Source of the DNA: a virus
IMG/VR virus record: IMGVR_UViG_3300010354_000148
Span: 1 to 46,331 of that record
Reading direction: 5' to 3' (one strand)
DNA: 46,331 nucleotides
In this document: one piece after another, positions 1-6,818 of the stretch
Layout: each line of letters begins with the position of its first letter
How positions within the stretch are numbered: position 1 is the first letter of the stretch
Notes under the pieces: generated by a model
What the model was told of the DNA's origin: nothing
Database searches by the model: none
What the model saw: only the letters and a program-made list of their open reading frames with translations
Made by a program: the position numbers and the translations under genes

Positions 1-225
1 AGCTTTCTTAATCCACTGATCAGTGAACTCTTTTGCTGCAAGTCCCATCTTCTTTTCTTCAAGATTTGTAGTGCGGCTTTCTGGTGTATTTACTCCATAG
101 AGTCTTACGCTTTTTGGTCCGATACTAACTTCAAAACCAAGATCTATATTGATCTTAAAAGTATCTCCATCTACTACTTTAACAACTTCTGCGTTATAAA
201 GATAAACATTAAATTGATCTGACAT
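1..225 (-). CDS. Staphylococcal-nuclease-like (thermonuclease family) protein, partial at window edge
   Basis: The ATG at 225-223 opens 75 codons that run off the left edge of the window, so the C-terminal part is missing. Residues 18-22 read VDGDT and residues 41-49 read RLYGVNTPE. These match the core of the staphylococcal nuclease fold: Asp21, Arg35, the 40-43 loop and Glu43 of the S. aureus enzyme. Members are Ca2+-dependent phosphodiesterases that cut DNA and RNA. The Asp40 position is Asn (N46) here, a change in a metal ligand that may alter metal use. I see no signal peptide in the N-terminus, so it probably acts in the cytoplasm. It starts 1 nt after the glycosyltransferase stop and is probably co-transcribed with it. 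The family call is fairly firm; activity is not established because the Arg87 region lies outside the window. Confidence 0.8.
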   Translation of the reverse strand, partial: MSDQFNVYLYNAEVVKVVDGDTFKINIDLGFEVSIGPKSVRLYGVNTPESRTTNLEEKKMGLAAKEFTDQWIKKA

Positions 226-226
226 A

Positions 227-1030
227 TTAATCTCTTTCTATTCCTAATTGATCGCATGCTCTGCGAAATATTGATTGACTTACTTTAAATTGACTATCTG
301 CATGACTATATCCTTCTCCTGGTTTTGGAGACGATGCGTGCCAGCTGTGACCTATAGATACACTTCCATCATATACTACATTGTAACCACGATGACGTGC
401 AAAATATGAACACCAAGTTTCTTCATAGTAGTGTGGGGTTGGCAAAAAAGCTCCCGTAGAAGATGGGTACATCTGCTTATACTCTGCGTCGTTTGCAAGA
501 GATTCCCATACTGATCTTCTAATGAAGTATGCAGATCCGGATACTGTCACGCAAGGTATTCTATCTTTAAACATTAGATCTTCCGGATCATGTTGTCTCC
601 AACCCCTATGAGCTGGAGCTGTATTTGTTCCAATTATACCAGCATGAGTTATGAAACCTTTTTCGTCTCGTTGTTTTGGACCAAGTATATGTATACTTTC
701 ATCATTATCAAATATATTATGTATAGCATTAATGTCTTCGTTAGTAAACCAAACGTCAGAATTTAACAACGCTATTATTTCTCCATTGCCGTGAGCAGCG
801 AGTTGGTTACATGCTCCTGAGTATCCTATATTTTTATTTATAAAAATCTTATCAATACTATAATTGGATTCGTTTTGATTCAACCATTGAACAGTGTCAT
901 CTTGGGAATCATTATCTGCAATATATAAATTCCATAATCTAGAATCTTTATCTACGTCAACATGCAACGTATTTAAAAGTCTCTCTAACAACGGTCTAGT
1001 GTTGTAGCTTACTACGCATAAATCTATCAT
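227..1030 (-). CDS. Glycosyltransferase family 2 (GT-A fold)
   Basis: This 267-aa protein has the layout of a GT-A family 2 glycosyltransferase. The N-terminus IDLCVVSYNT is the nucleotide-sugar-binding first strand. It is followed by IADNDSQDD, then NKNIGYSGACN, then LLNSDVWF, where NSD takes the place of the metal-binding DxD. Such enzymes move a sugar from a nucleotide-sugar donor to an acceptor. No transmembrane segment is visible, so it should be cytosolic. The acceptor is unknown; phage enzymes of this kind modify DNA bases, virion proteins or host surface glycans. It lies 1 nt after a small membrane-protein gene and 1 nt before the nuclease-like gene. The C-terminal 60 residues (His, Trp and Tyr rich) resemble rhamnosyl/galactosyl-transferase-like members, which I offer only as a weak hint. 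The fold is confident and the substrate is not. Confidence 0.85.
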   Translation of the reverse strand: MIDLCVVSYNTRPLLERLLNTLHVDVDKDSRLWNLYIADNDSQDDTVQWLNQNESNYSIDKIFINKNIGYSGACNQLAAHGNGEIIALLNSDVWFTNEDINAIHNIFDNDESIHILGPKQRDEKGFITHAGIIGTNTAPAHRGWRQHDPEDLMFKDRIPCVTVSGSAYFIRRSVWESLANDAEYKQMYPSSTGAFLPTPHYYEETWCSYFARHRGYNVVYDGSVSIGHSWHASSPKPGEGYSHADSQFKVSQSIFRRACDQLGIERD

Positions 1031-1031
1031 T

Positions 1032-1325
1032 TTAAAATCTTTCTATTTCTGAATCCATTAATATCATAGCAAATGCGTCTTCTTTATTTATCCCATGATC
1101 TATATATTCAAACATTTTCTGCATCTTTGCTTCAATATTTTCCTCAATAAAAAACTCTTTTAATCTATTTCTGTATTGATCAAAGGAAGTATTTATTTGT
1201 GGAGAAATCTTTTCATTCTTTCTAAAGATATATATAGCTGCACCAAAAATAAATCCAGCTATAAATAATTTAGTCTTCCCATTCATTACTGTTGTCTGTA
1301 TTTCTGCTGATGAATTGATTTTCAT
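1032..1325 (-). CDS. Small membrane-anchored protein of unknown function
   Basis: I do not recognise this 97-aa protein. One hydrophobic segment at about residues 19-35 (KLFIAGFIFGAAIYIF) should span the membrane once. It is followed by a charged, helical C-terminal domain of about 60 residues. The ATG at 1325 is preceded by AAAGG about 7 nt upstream, which favours it over the internal ATG at 1286 even though it overlaps the preceding gene by 56 nt. The overlap and the adjacent glycosyltransferase indicate a shared transcript. Function is unknown. Confidence 0.65.
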   Translation of the reverse strand: MKINSSAEIQTTVMNGKTKLFIAGFIFGAAIYIFRKNEKISPQINTSFDQYRNRLKEFFIEENIEAKMQKMFEYIDHGINKEDAFAMILMDSEIERF

Positions 1326-1515
1326 TTATGGCCTTTATTGCTTCTTCGCTTAGATGAAGAAGGTTCGATCTTTCTTTTTCATCTTTTATGGACGACGCTA
1401 AGTGTATCAGAGCATTTGATATTTGCAACATCTGATCTATTGATGTTATCAAATATGTTTGACCTGATTCAAGCTTAATATTTACTTTTTTCTTTTCATT
1501 TATTTTCTTTGCCAT
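1270..1515 (-). CDS. Small helical hypothetical protein
   Basis: I do not recognise this 81-aa protein. It is lysine-rich at the N-terminus (MAKKINEKKKVNIKL), then has a beta-like stretch and two probable amphipathic helices at about residues 25-65, with an acidic tail. It starts 1 nt after the stop of the 88-aa gene and overlaps the next gene by 56 nt, so it sits firmly in the operon. It has no membrane segment and no cysteine pairs. It could be a small regulator or inhibitor, but nothing in the sequence shows that. Confidence 0.6.
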   Translation of the reverse strand: MAKKINEKKKVNIKLESGQTYLITSIDQMLQISNALIHLASSIKDEKERSNLLHLSEEAIKAINENQFISRNTDNSNEWED

Positions 1516-1516
1516 A

Positions 1517-1783
1517 TTAATTTTTTTCTTTTTTTGTTGCCTTTTTTGGTTTATCTATTTTATCATCTAAGTCATACCCACCTAATTGGGACTGTGAATC
1601 AGAATATTTATATAAACAAATATTATCTGAATCCGGCTCAAATGTTACAAAAAATATATTCTTATCTTCTTCTGTTAAACCTTCTGGCGGAGGAGAATCT
1701 AATGCTATCTTAGGCGATGAGCAACCATATACTTGACTATGGTTTTTGTACACTACAAGATAATTTAATTTTGATGCTGGCAT
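1517..1783 (-). CDS. Hypothetical protein, lysine-rich tail
   Basis: This 88-aa protein matches no family I know. The first 70 residues look like a small alpha/beta domain (LNYLVVYKNHSQVYG, then NIFFVTFEPDSDNICLYKY). The last 15 are highly basic (KPKKATKKEKN at the end), which may bind nucleic acid. The ATG at 1783 shares one base with the stop of the deaminase gene (TAATG), indicating translational coupling. The coupling suggests a nucleotide-related accessory role, but that is inference only. Confidence 0.6.
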   Translation of the reverse strand: MPASKLNYLVVYKNHSQVYGCSSPKIALDSPPPEGLTEEDKNIFFVTFEPDSDNICLYKYSDSQSQLGGYDLDDKIDKPKKATKKEKN

Positions 1784-2229
1784 TATTTAACCTTTATTGT
1801 CTTAATGTTTGCTTTGTTTAAGAAATTTTCTACGTTGTTCCAGTCTAAATAACTTACGTCTTCTTTGTAGTATACAGTCTTAACTGTGCTATTTGCTATT
1901 AGCTTGGCACAAGCAAAGCAGGGGGGTCCATTAACATAGATTTTTTCTGGATTTGAATTATAATCAGAGTGTAAGAATGCATTTGCTTCTGCGTGGATTG
2001 CTATACAGTTTTCATAGCTTGAACCACTAGCAGAATTCTGCTTTAATCGATCACATCCACCGTCCTGACAGTGTACAAATCCTCTTGGCCCACCATTGTA
2101 GCCAAATCCAACTATATGATTATTTGAATCAACAAGTATTGAAGAGTATTTTCTTTTTCCGCAGGTGGAAAATATGCTTGCAGCCGACTCACACAATTGC
2201 ATAAATTGATTATCTTTTTTTGTTATCAT
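1783..2229 (-). CDS. Deoxycytidylate (dCMP) deaminase-like zinc enzyme
   Basis: This 148-aa protein carries the cytidine/deoxycytidylate deaminase zinc motif: H79-A-E81, with E81 as the proton shuttle, and PPC104-F-A-C107. H79, C104 and C107 should bind the catalytic zinc. In phages this family usually deaminates dCMP to dUMP, the substrate for thymidylate synthase. ThyX is encoded two genes upstream, which supports that role. Cys and His residues around 51-57 (HCQDGGC) may form the second, structural zinc site seen in T4-type dCMP deaminases. The ATG shares one base with the preceding stop. A different substrate, such as a free nucleoside or a tRNA base, cannot be excluded, but the size and context favour dCMP. 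The protein is cytosolic. Confidence 0.85.
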   Translation of the reverse strand: MITKKDNQFMQLCESAASIFSTCGKRKYSSILVDSNNHIVGFGYNGGPRGFVHCQDGGCDRLKQNSASGSSYENCIAIHAEANAFLHSDYNSNPEKIYVNGPPCFACAKLIANSTVKTVYYKEDVSYLDWNNVENFLNKANIKTIKVK

Positions 2230-2396
2230 TAATTTACCAGTAATAAAAATCCACTTACAAAACCTAGTAGAACTGACATAATTGTTGATACAACTTTTAC
2301 ACTTTTATTCTTTGATACTTGGTTTAGTATTTGCATACTAACACACCAATTAATTAACACAGAATAAACTAATGCTAATGCTAAATTTTTAAACAT
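2229..2396 (-). CDS. Small two-helix membrane protein
   Basis: This is a short hydrophobic protein with two likely transmembrane helices, FKNLALALVYSVLINW and STIMSVLLGFVSGFLLLV, joined by a basic loop (KNKSVK). I chose the ATG at 2396, which gives 55 aa and an 8-nt overlap with the thyX stop, as is common here. A GTG at 2417 would give 62 aa and a 29-nt overlap. Neither has a good Shine-Dalgarno sequence. Its stop shares a base with the deaminase start. The function is unknown. Small phage membrane proteins like this can be holins or superinfection-exclusion factors, but its place among nucleotide genes supports neither. Confidence 0.6.
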   Translation of the reverse strand: MFKNLALALVYSVLINWCVSMQILNQVSKNKSVKVVSTIMSVLLGFVSGFLLLVN

Positions 2397-3093
2397 TTCT
2401 AATATCAACCAATCCACTAATGCTTACTGGGAATATGGGCTGTATTAATGATAGCACAGCTCTAGCATAGTCTCTAATTTCTACCTGAGCTGCTTCTTCT
2501 AATCTTTGATTAAGAAACAAGGCTATTGACTGCAAGCTACAAGTCCATCTATAAACAACGTACATGCCGTATGCAGGCAAAAAGAGTCTAGCTTGTTCTG
2601 CGGCAACGTTGTTATCCATCGCCATTTTATAAAGTGCTTCACCTTGTTCTATGTATCTATTTAACTCATCCGTTAATATAGAACCAATCCAAGGTCCTAT
2701 TGGACCACCAGATCCTTGCTTTTTATCCTCTGGTGCTAGTCTCCATTCTTCAACGCTTGGTATATAAAACTCTGGTTCCATAGTTACATATCTTCTTGAA
2801 GATTCGTTCCAAGAATCCATAGTATGATCTGAACCGACTACATACTTCCAGTGTTGACGCGCAACCATTAATGGAGCTTTAAACTCAAAGGTAGCAAACG
2901 CATGTCTAAAAGGAGACATATGATTTTCTCTAATTAAGAAATCAATTAACTGAACATCTTTTTTTTCTAATTCTTTAGATTCTTTAGCAAAGGATGCGCG
3001 AGCAGCATTAACCACAGATAGATCACTACCCATTGTATCTACAAGTCTCACGTATCCTTTGTCAAGAACCTGAATTGTATTTTCTAAATCCAT
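2389..3093 (-). CDS. thyX: Flavin-dependent thymidylate synthase ThyX
   Basis: This 234-aa protein has the length and layout of ThyX, which makes dTMP from dUMP using methylene-tetrahydrofolate and reduced FAD. The key region is residues 79-102. It begins RQHW and ends SWNESSRRY, matching the RQ...SxNExSxRY ends of the ThyX signature. The usual RHR in the middle is replaced by a longer segment containing KYVVGSDHTMD. The fold and dUMP-binding residues (S98, R100, R101, Y102) appear intact, so I expect activity. The gene lies 23 nt after the ribonucleotide reductase stop, and the ATG is 6 nt downstream of a TATAAT box. It should act as a homotetramer in the cytoplasm, next to the reductase and dCMP deaminase. 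Confidence 0.93.
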   Translation of the reverse strand: MDLENTIQVLDKGYVRLVDTMGSDLSVVNAARASFAKESKELEKKDVQLIDFLIRENHMSPFRHAFATFEFKAPLMVARQHWKYVVGSDHTMDSWNESSRRYVTMEPEFYIPSVEEWRLAPEDKKQGSGGPIGPWIGSILTDELNRYIEQGEALYKMAMDNNVAAEQARLFLPAYGMYVVYRWTCSLQSIALFLNQRLEEAAQVEIRDYARAVLSLIQPIFPVSISGLVDIRNV

Positions 3094-3099
3094 ATATAT

Positions 3100-3109
3100 A
3101 TTATATCAC
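3100..3109 (-). promoter_or_regulatory. Promoter-like GTGATATAAT placed for leaderless thyX mRNA
   Basis: On the minus strand the intergenic gap between the reductase and thyX reads GTGATATAAT followed by six bases and then the thyX ATG. TATAAT with an upstream TG is an extended -10 box. Six bases to the A of the ATG is the normal distance to a transcription start, so a transcript begun here would be leaderless. The same 10-mer occurs at 6049-6058. There is no clear -35 box, and GGTGAT could instead be a distant ribosome binding site. Confidence 0.45.
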
Positions 3110-3116
3110 CAGATTA

Positions 3117-5222
3117 TTATTTAGTGTTATCCTTTATGAATTTAATTTCGCATGCGTCTGTAGTGCAATAGCGTTCTCCAATTGCGTCTGCAGCCATGCC
3201 AGCATATACTCCGCTCAAATCTATAGGGAATAGATTAATTGTTGCATCAGTATATTCTTGCTCAGATATTTGTGTATACGGCATCTGGGGGTAGGTATCA
3301 TTTCCGCTTGGTAGGAATGACACTGTCTTTAATTGACCGTCATACATGTGGAGGACAGTCCCAACGTGCTGTGCTTCTTTATCTTTATCAAATGATATTG
3401 TAACAGAAACTGAATTGTCTGACCAATAACGCTGAGCGATTGCGGCTAGTGACATCTTTTCAAAGATTGTAACATCACGCTCTGCTCTTGCTGCCTGTGA
3501 CTTGATAGGGAAGTATACTACAGATGTAGTGTCTGGTGATTCAGAAGCTGGTTCAACTCTATAGTTGGCCATTCTAAATAGTGGCAACATAGGATCATCA
3601 TTAGAGAATCTAATTGTTCTATTGAAGAACTTCCCACCTGGCGTCCAGTGAACTCCTGGCGACTCACCAGCAAGAATTGAAACTGTTCCTGAAGGTTTAA
3701 TTGTCGTCATCTTAATTGATTCACGAATACCTAGCCACTCAGAATATACATTATCATAACGCTGAACAGTCTTGTATCCTTCGTCCATCCATTCGCGCAA
3801 TGCTGGAACGCCAACGCGGTCAGCAAAGTTAGCTACACCTGACATTGATGCACCGATGCGACGATTGCGTTGCATGATTGCATTTGTTTCTTCCCAGTGT
3901 GTTGGGAGTAGAGTTACCGTCTTTGCATATAGATAGGCGAACTTTAACGTACGCTTGTAATCCTCTAGTGAATCATGACGATTTAAATATGTTTCAACCA
4001 AGGTGCAGCACTCATAGGACTCTAATGACTGTTCTGCACATGGGTTGTACCCAGCTACTCTATGGTCTTTATTATTTGCTGGATCAGCTAAGCGACCATA
4101 TTTGCGTGACATGTCCATCCAGATTACTCCTGGTTCACCGTTAAGAGAAATTCCTTCTACGATGCTTGAAAGGTCTGCCCCAACTGCTGTTTCCACAGAG
4201 TTATTGGACATCCAACCCCAACCTGGTGCACTAGAATCGTATGAGTTTCTTTCTGGGAAACGTTCTGAGTTCTTTAAATTCAAGAAGTCTTGATCATCTA
4301 AGCGACCTATTAGCAGCTCAGCTGAACGACGCACATTGCCAGATACTACACATACTCCTATGACGTTACCAATATCAGCAATGTCTACTCTTGTAAGTTT
4401 CTCGCCTTTTCTCCCGCTAAACATTTTTTTAATATGAACATGAAGCTTTTCTAGTGGTTCATGACCTGCTGCAACGCCACCAAATGTTTTAATTGGAGTA
4501 CCTGCTGGTCTTATGAGGGAATAATCAAATTGTATTTCTTCTTGATCTGGTTTTAAATACGAGTTTAAAAGCATGGCCATTGAATCAACCCAGCCCTCTC
4601 TAGTATCTGGCACTAGATAAGGAACGCTATTAGCTGGCTTCTTTGGTTCGTATATTGCAAAGTCTTTGTCTGCGCCTTTGTCATCAAATCCCACACCTAC
4701 ACCTAGCATCGATGCTTCCATTAGAAAAGCAAATGGTTTTGCTGGGTTAAACTTATTCATTTCTCCAGTGGAAACAAAAGCACAGTTCTGCAGTGCGGCT
4801 GAGTTCTTTTGTATGTTAACAATGTTTGTACCCATGGCCCATAGACCACGTCCTGGAGGTGTCCATTTTAAATTAAACAATCTATCAAATGCTTCCTTGG
4901 CTGAAGCCTGTGCCTTAGCATCATTCCATGGGAGTCTGTTTTTCTTGCAGTGATCTTTTTGTAAAGAGTACATTCCGTTGATTACTCTTTCGCAAACATC
5001 TGACCATGTTTCTTTTGTTCCGTCTTCTTTAAGACGTGAATATGTACGAAGAAAAGTAATCTCTCCAACAGAGTTACCACCTGCATCCCTATATCCAAAC
5101 GGGGCAAACTTATCTTTGTAGCTTGAAATAAAATCATCTGTTAACTTAAAAGAAAACATAGATGCAGATTTATTAGCTATTGGTGTTAGATCTGGATTAC
5201 CATTTTCAATTTCTTCGGCCAT
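3117..5222 (-). CDS. nrdJ: Adenosylcobalamin-dependent (class II, monomeric) ribonucleotide reductase
   Basis: This 701-aa enzyme reduces ribonucleotides, probably triphosphates, to deoxyribonucleotides using a B12-derived radical. Residues line up with the Lactobacillus leichmannii monomeric reductase. N393-P-C395-A-E397-Q holds the thiyl-radical cysteine and catalytic glutamate. C147 (NCAFVS) and C406 (YECCTLVE) form the redox pair. A C-terminal C686-TTDA-C691 matches the CxxxxC that reloads the active site. PPGRGLWAMG, SMLGVGVGFD and TTIKPSGTVS are further family blocks. AGGAGAT sits 5-11 nt before the ATG, a good ribosome binding site. The gene starts 9 nt after the preceding stop. Class II enzymes need no oxygen and no separate small subunit, but they require host or environmental cobalamin. 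The call is strong. Confidence 0.96.
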   Translation of the reverse strand: MAEEIENGNPDLTPIANKSASMFSFKLTDDFISSYKDKFAPFGYRDAGGNSVGEITFLRTYSRLKEDGTKETWSDVCERVINGMYSLQKDHCKKNRLPWNDAKAQASAKEAFDRLFNLKWTPPGRGLWAMGTNIVNIQKNSAALQNCAFVSTGEMNKFNPAKPFAFLMEASMLGVGVGFDDKGADKDFAIYEPKKPANSVPYLVPDTREGWVDSMAMLLNSYLKPDQEEIQFDYSLIRPAGTPIKTFGGVAAGHEPLEKLHVHIKKMFSGRKGEKLTRVDIADIGNVIGVCVVSGNVRRSAELLIGRLDDQDFLNLKNSERFPERNSYDSSAPGWGWMSNNSVETAVGADLSSIVEGISLNGEPGVIWMDMSRKYGRLADPANNKDHRVAGYNPCAEQSLESYECCTLVETYLNRHDSLEDYKRTLKFAYLYAKTVTLLPTHWEETNAIMQRNRRIGASMSGVANFADRVGVPALREWMDEGYKTVQRYDNVYSEWLGIRESIKMTTIKPSGTVSILAGESPGVHWTPGGKFFNRTIRFSNDDPMLPLFRMANYRVEPASESPDTTSVVYFPIKSQAARAERDVTIFEKMSLAAIAQRYWSDNSVSVTISFDKDKEAQHVGTVLHMYDGQLKTVSFLPSGNDTYPQMPYTQISEQEYTDATINLFPIDLSGVYAGMAADAIGERYCTTDACEIKFIKDNTK

Positions 5223-5231
5223 TTTTATCTC

Positions 5232-5930
5232 CTAGTTATTTATTTTTCTAATATATTTTGAATTCATTTTTTGGATTTCTGTATTTTTTATTTTCAACAA
5301 ATCCTGCAAAGAATATACTTTATGTATTTCTCTTTCAAAGAAGTATCCACTTCTCCAATTAAAAACATTATTTACATTCTTTTTGTGGTTAACAAACATG
5401 TTACAAACTACTGCTCCACCATACGATTTAACAATATTTGCAAATTTTACTTTTAATTCCTCTACGTTTAAACTGTCTAAATCTTCATTCTCTTTAGCTT
5501 TTTCATAAAGCCAATTAAAAGCTTGTCTATTTAATGGTGACACGTCTATTGGATCTATGACACCTAATAGTATAGCCTGATTCCTATTATTTGCTATGTC
5601 AATATCTTCTTTTATAACTTTTTTAAAAAGATCAAACCAATCTTTCTCATTAAATTGAACCCATGCAGTACACCAGAACAAAAGATTTTCTGGTGGAGAT
5701 GGAACTAAACTCTTTTCTGTATACGGCAGCAACACAGCACAGCTTATTGCTCTCTTCATAAACGCTTTTCTTGTTTCGGGATCCTTTGATTTTGATCCAG
5801 ATATTTCCCAAAGTTTATTTATATTTTTTTTCCAATCAGTTGGACCCAAAAATATGTGCAGATACTTTTCCGCCACTTCTACTGGTATCGTATCTTCACT
5901 AATTACTTTTTCTAAAATATCTAAAGACAT
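5232..5930 (-). CDS. Hypothetical protein, first gene of the nucleotide-metabolism unit
   Basis: I do not recognise this 232-aa protein. It is mostly helical, soluble and Lys/Glu/Asn rich, with several tryptophans (PTDWKKNINKLWEISG, ENLLFWCTAWVQF) and no signal peptide or membrane segment. There is no conserved metal or nucleotide-binding motif that I can see. The ATG at 5930 follows AAGGAT at about 7 nt, a fair ribosome binding site. It is the first gene after the terminator at 5974-6009 and lies 9 nt before the reductase, so it probably leads that transcript. A role linked to the reductase, or a host-takeover role, is possible but unsupported. Confidence 0.75.
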   Translation of the reverse strand: MSLDILEKVISEDTIPVEVAEKYLHIFLGPTDWKKNINKLWEISGSKSKDPETRKAFMKRAISCAVLLPYTEKSLVPSPPENLLFWCTAWVQFNEKDWFDLFKKVIKEDIDIANNRNQAILLGVIDPIDVSPLNRQAFNWLYEKAKENEDLDSLNVEELKVKFANIVKSYGGAVVCNMFVNHKKNVNNVFNWRSGYFFEREIHKVYSLQDLLKIKNTEIQKMNSKYIRKINN

Positions 5931-5973
5931 TGATAATCCTTCATAAAACTACTAAAACTTATAAAGTCACCTT

Positions 5974-6009
5974 AGAAAAAGATTATCCCGCCCTTGTGGG
6001 GGCGGGATA
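5974..6009 (-). terminator. Rho-independent terminator ending the structural operon
   Basis: Bases 5984-5993 pair with 6000-6009 in a 10-bp stem (core CCCGCCC/GGGCGGG) around a 6-base loop. On the minus strand the stem is followed by ATCTTTTTCT, a run of U in the RNA. This is by far the most GC-rich hairpin in an AT-rich window. It lies 87 nt after the 210-aa gene stop and 44 nt before the next start, so it should end the long virion transcript. Confidence 0.88.
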
Positions 6010-6039
6010 TCTTCGTCTCATTACTGAGCGTCGGTTTCC

Positions 6040-6058
6040 GTGATACTGATTATATCAC
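6040..6058 (-). promoter_or_regulatory. Extended -10 box inside an inverted repeat
   Basis: The minus strand reads GTGATATAAT at 6058-6049, with the same extended -10 as in front of thyX. The box overlaps an inverted repeat, GTGATA (6040-6045) with TATCAC (6053-6058) around 7 bases, which could be an operator. No good -35 is seen. A transcript from here would start near 6042 and meet the terminator at 6009 within about 35 nt. That suggests attenuation, a short RNA, or a chance match. Confidence 0.35.
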
Positions 6059-6095
6059 AGTAGCCGTGCGGCTCATGCTATGTTATTCAATTTTA

Positions 6096-6728
6096 TTACA
6101 ATACTTTTGCTGATGGAACACCTTTGTATTCTTTTGGATGTGCTCTACCATAAATTGTGGTATCGTTAGCTTGTCCATAATCGGCAGTGAATATTTTTGC
6201 GCTAGCAACACCTTGGACATCATTTGGTCTGAACAATCCAAATGATGCTGGTGCACCTTGTGCTTCAGTTCTTGGACCATGACCATAACCTGCCGGCATA
6301 ACTTCTGCTGATGCAACACCGTCAAATATGAAGTTGCTATAGAATCCATAGTAGAGATTTCTCTGAGCGTGGCCCCCATTAAGAGCTTGTGCTCCTGCGA
6401 TACCCTTGTATTCAAGAGGACGGAATCTTGCTCCATCATAAGTTGCGGATCCATTAGGGAATGTTCCAGCCAAAGGTGTTGTTCCTGCATATAGCGTTGA
6501 GCCAGTAAACAGTTGCGACATAAGAACGTTGCCAGGACGAGCTCCAGATCCTGGGGTGTAGGCATTGTCTGGTGCGCCAGTAAGTAACTGGCTAGTGCTG
6601 CGCAGTGGGTAGTATGAGTATGTTCCCTTGCCCTTGGCTTTGCCGGTCATTGTATAATATGGGTTCACCATATCATTGGTGTTTTGGCCTCTCAAAACAG
6701 GTCTTGGACCAACGTAAAATGTAGCCAT
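6096..6728 (-). CDS. Highly expressed virion protein with four short repeats
   Basis: This 210-aa, Gly/Ala/Pro/Tyr-rich protein contains four copies of a ten-residue motif. They are YKGIAGAQAL (107-116), FDGVASAEVM (135-144), VQGVASAKIF (171-180) and YKGVPSAKVL (201-210, ending the protein). The first, third and fourth are preceded by an RP or HP and an acidic residue. It has no signal peptide, coiled coil or enzymatic motif. AAGGAG lies 8 nt before the ATG, the best ribosome binding site in the window, and a promoter-like pair lies just upstream, so abundant synthesis is likely. It closes the virion operon just before the terminator. I infer a tail-fibre tip, whisker or decoration protein, but I do not recognise the family. 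Confidence 0.8.
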   Translation of the reverse strand: MATFYVGPRPVLRGQNTNDMVNPYYTMTGKAKGKGTYSYYPLRSTSQLLTGAPDNAYTPGSGARPGNVLMSQLFTGSTLYAGTTPLAGTFPNGSATYDGARFRPLEYKGIAGAQALNGGHAQRNLYYGFYSNFIFDGVASAEVMPAGYGHGPRTEAQGAPASFGLFRPNDVQGVASAKIFTADYGQANDTTIYGRAHPKEYKGVPSAKVL

Positions 6729-6736
6729 TGTGTAAT

Positions 6737-6788
6737 CTCCTTATAGAAACTCGATGCTTATATAGTAAAAATAAGTATGGTTTTTCAA
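6737..6788 (-). promoter_or_regulatory. Promoter-like sequence and strong ribosome binding site for the 210-aa gene
   Basis: In the 90-nt gap before the 210-aa gene the minus strand carries TTGAAA (6788-6783), an 18-nt spacer, and TATATA (6764-6759). AAGGAG follows at 6742-6737 in front of the ATG at 6728. The predicted leader is about 25 nt. Few other gaps in the block have a comparable -35/-10 pair, so separate high-level expression of this gene is likely. Confidence 0.5.
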
Positions 6789-6798
6789 ACCCTTATTT
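6769..6798 (-). terminator. Weak terminator-like hairpin after the 424-aa gene
   Basis: AAATAAG (6769-6775) pairs with CTTATTT (6792-6798), and GGTTT (6779-6783) pairs with AAACC (6787-6791), with a 3-base bulge and 3-base loop. On the minus strand it runs into TTTT. The stem is mostly A-T and overlaps the promoter-like sequence, so partial termination followed by re-initiation is one reading. Chance in an AT-rich gap is another. Confidence 0.35.
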
Positions 6799-6818
6799 GT
6801 TAAATTAAATATGATTTA

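Noticed and set aside
3878-4953. Several plus-strand open frames of 80-95 codons across the reductase gene
   Set aside because: They lie antisense to a highly conserved enzyme, have no ribosome binding sites and encode no credible domain.
6083-6565. A 160-aa minus-strand open frame overlapping the 210-aa gene
   Set aside because: It lies in another frame of a gene with a strong ribosome binding site and repeats. Its composition (runs of Gln, Leu, Met, His) is typical of a shadow frame.
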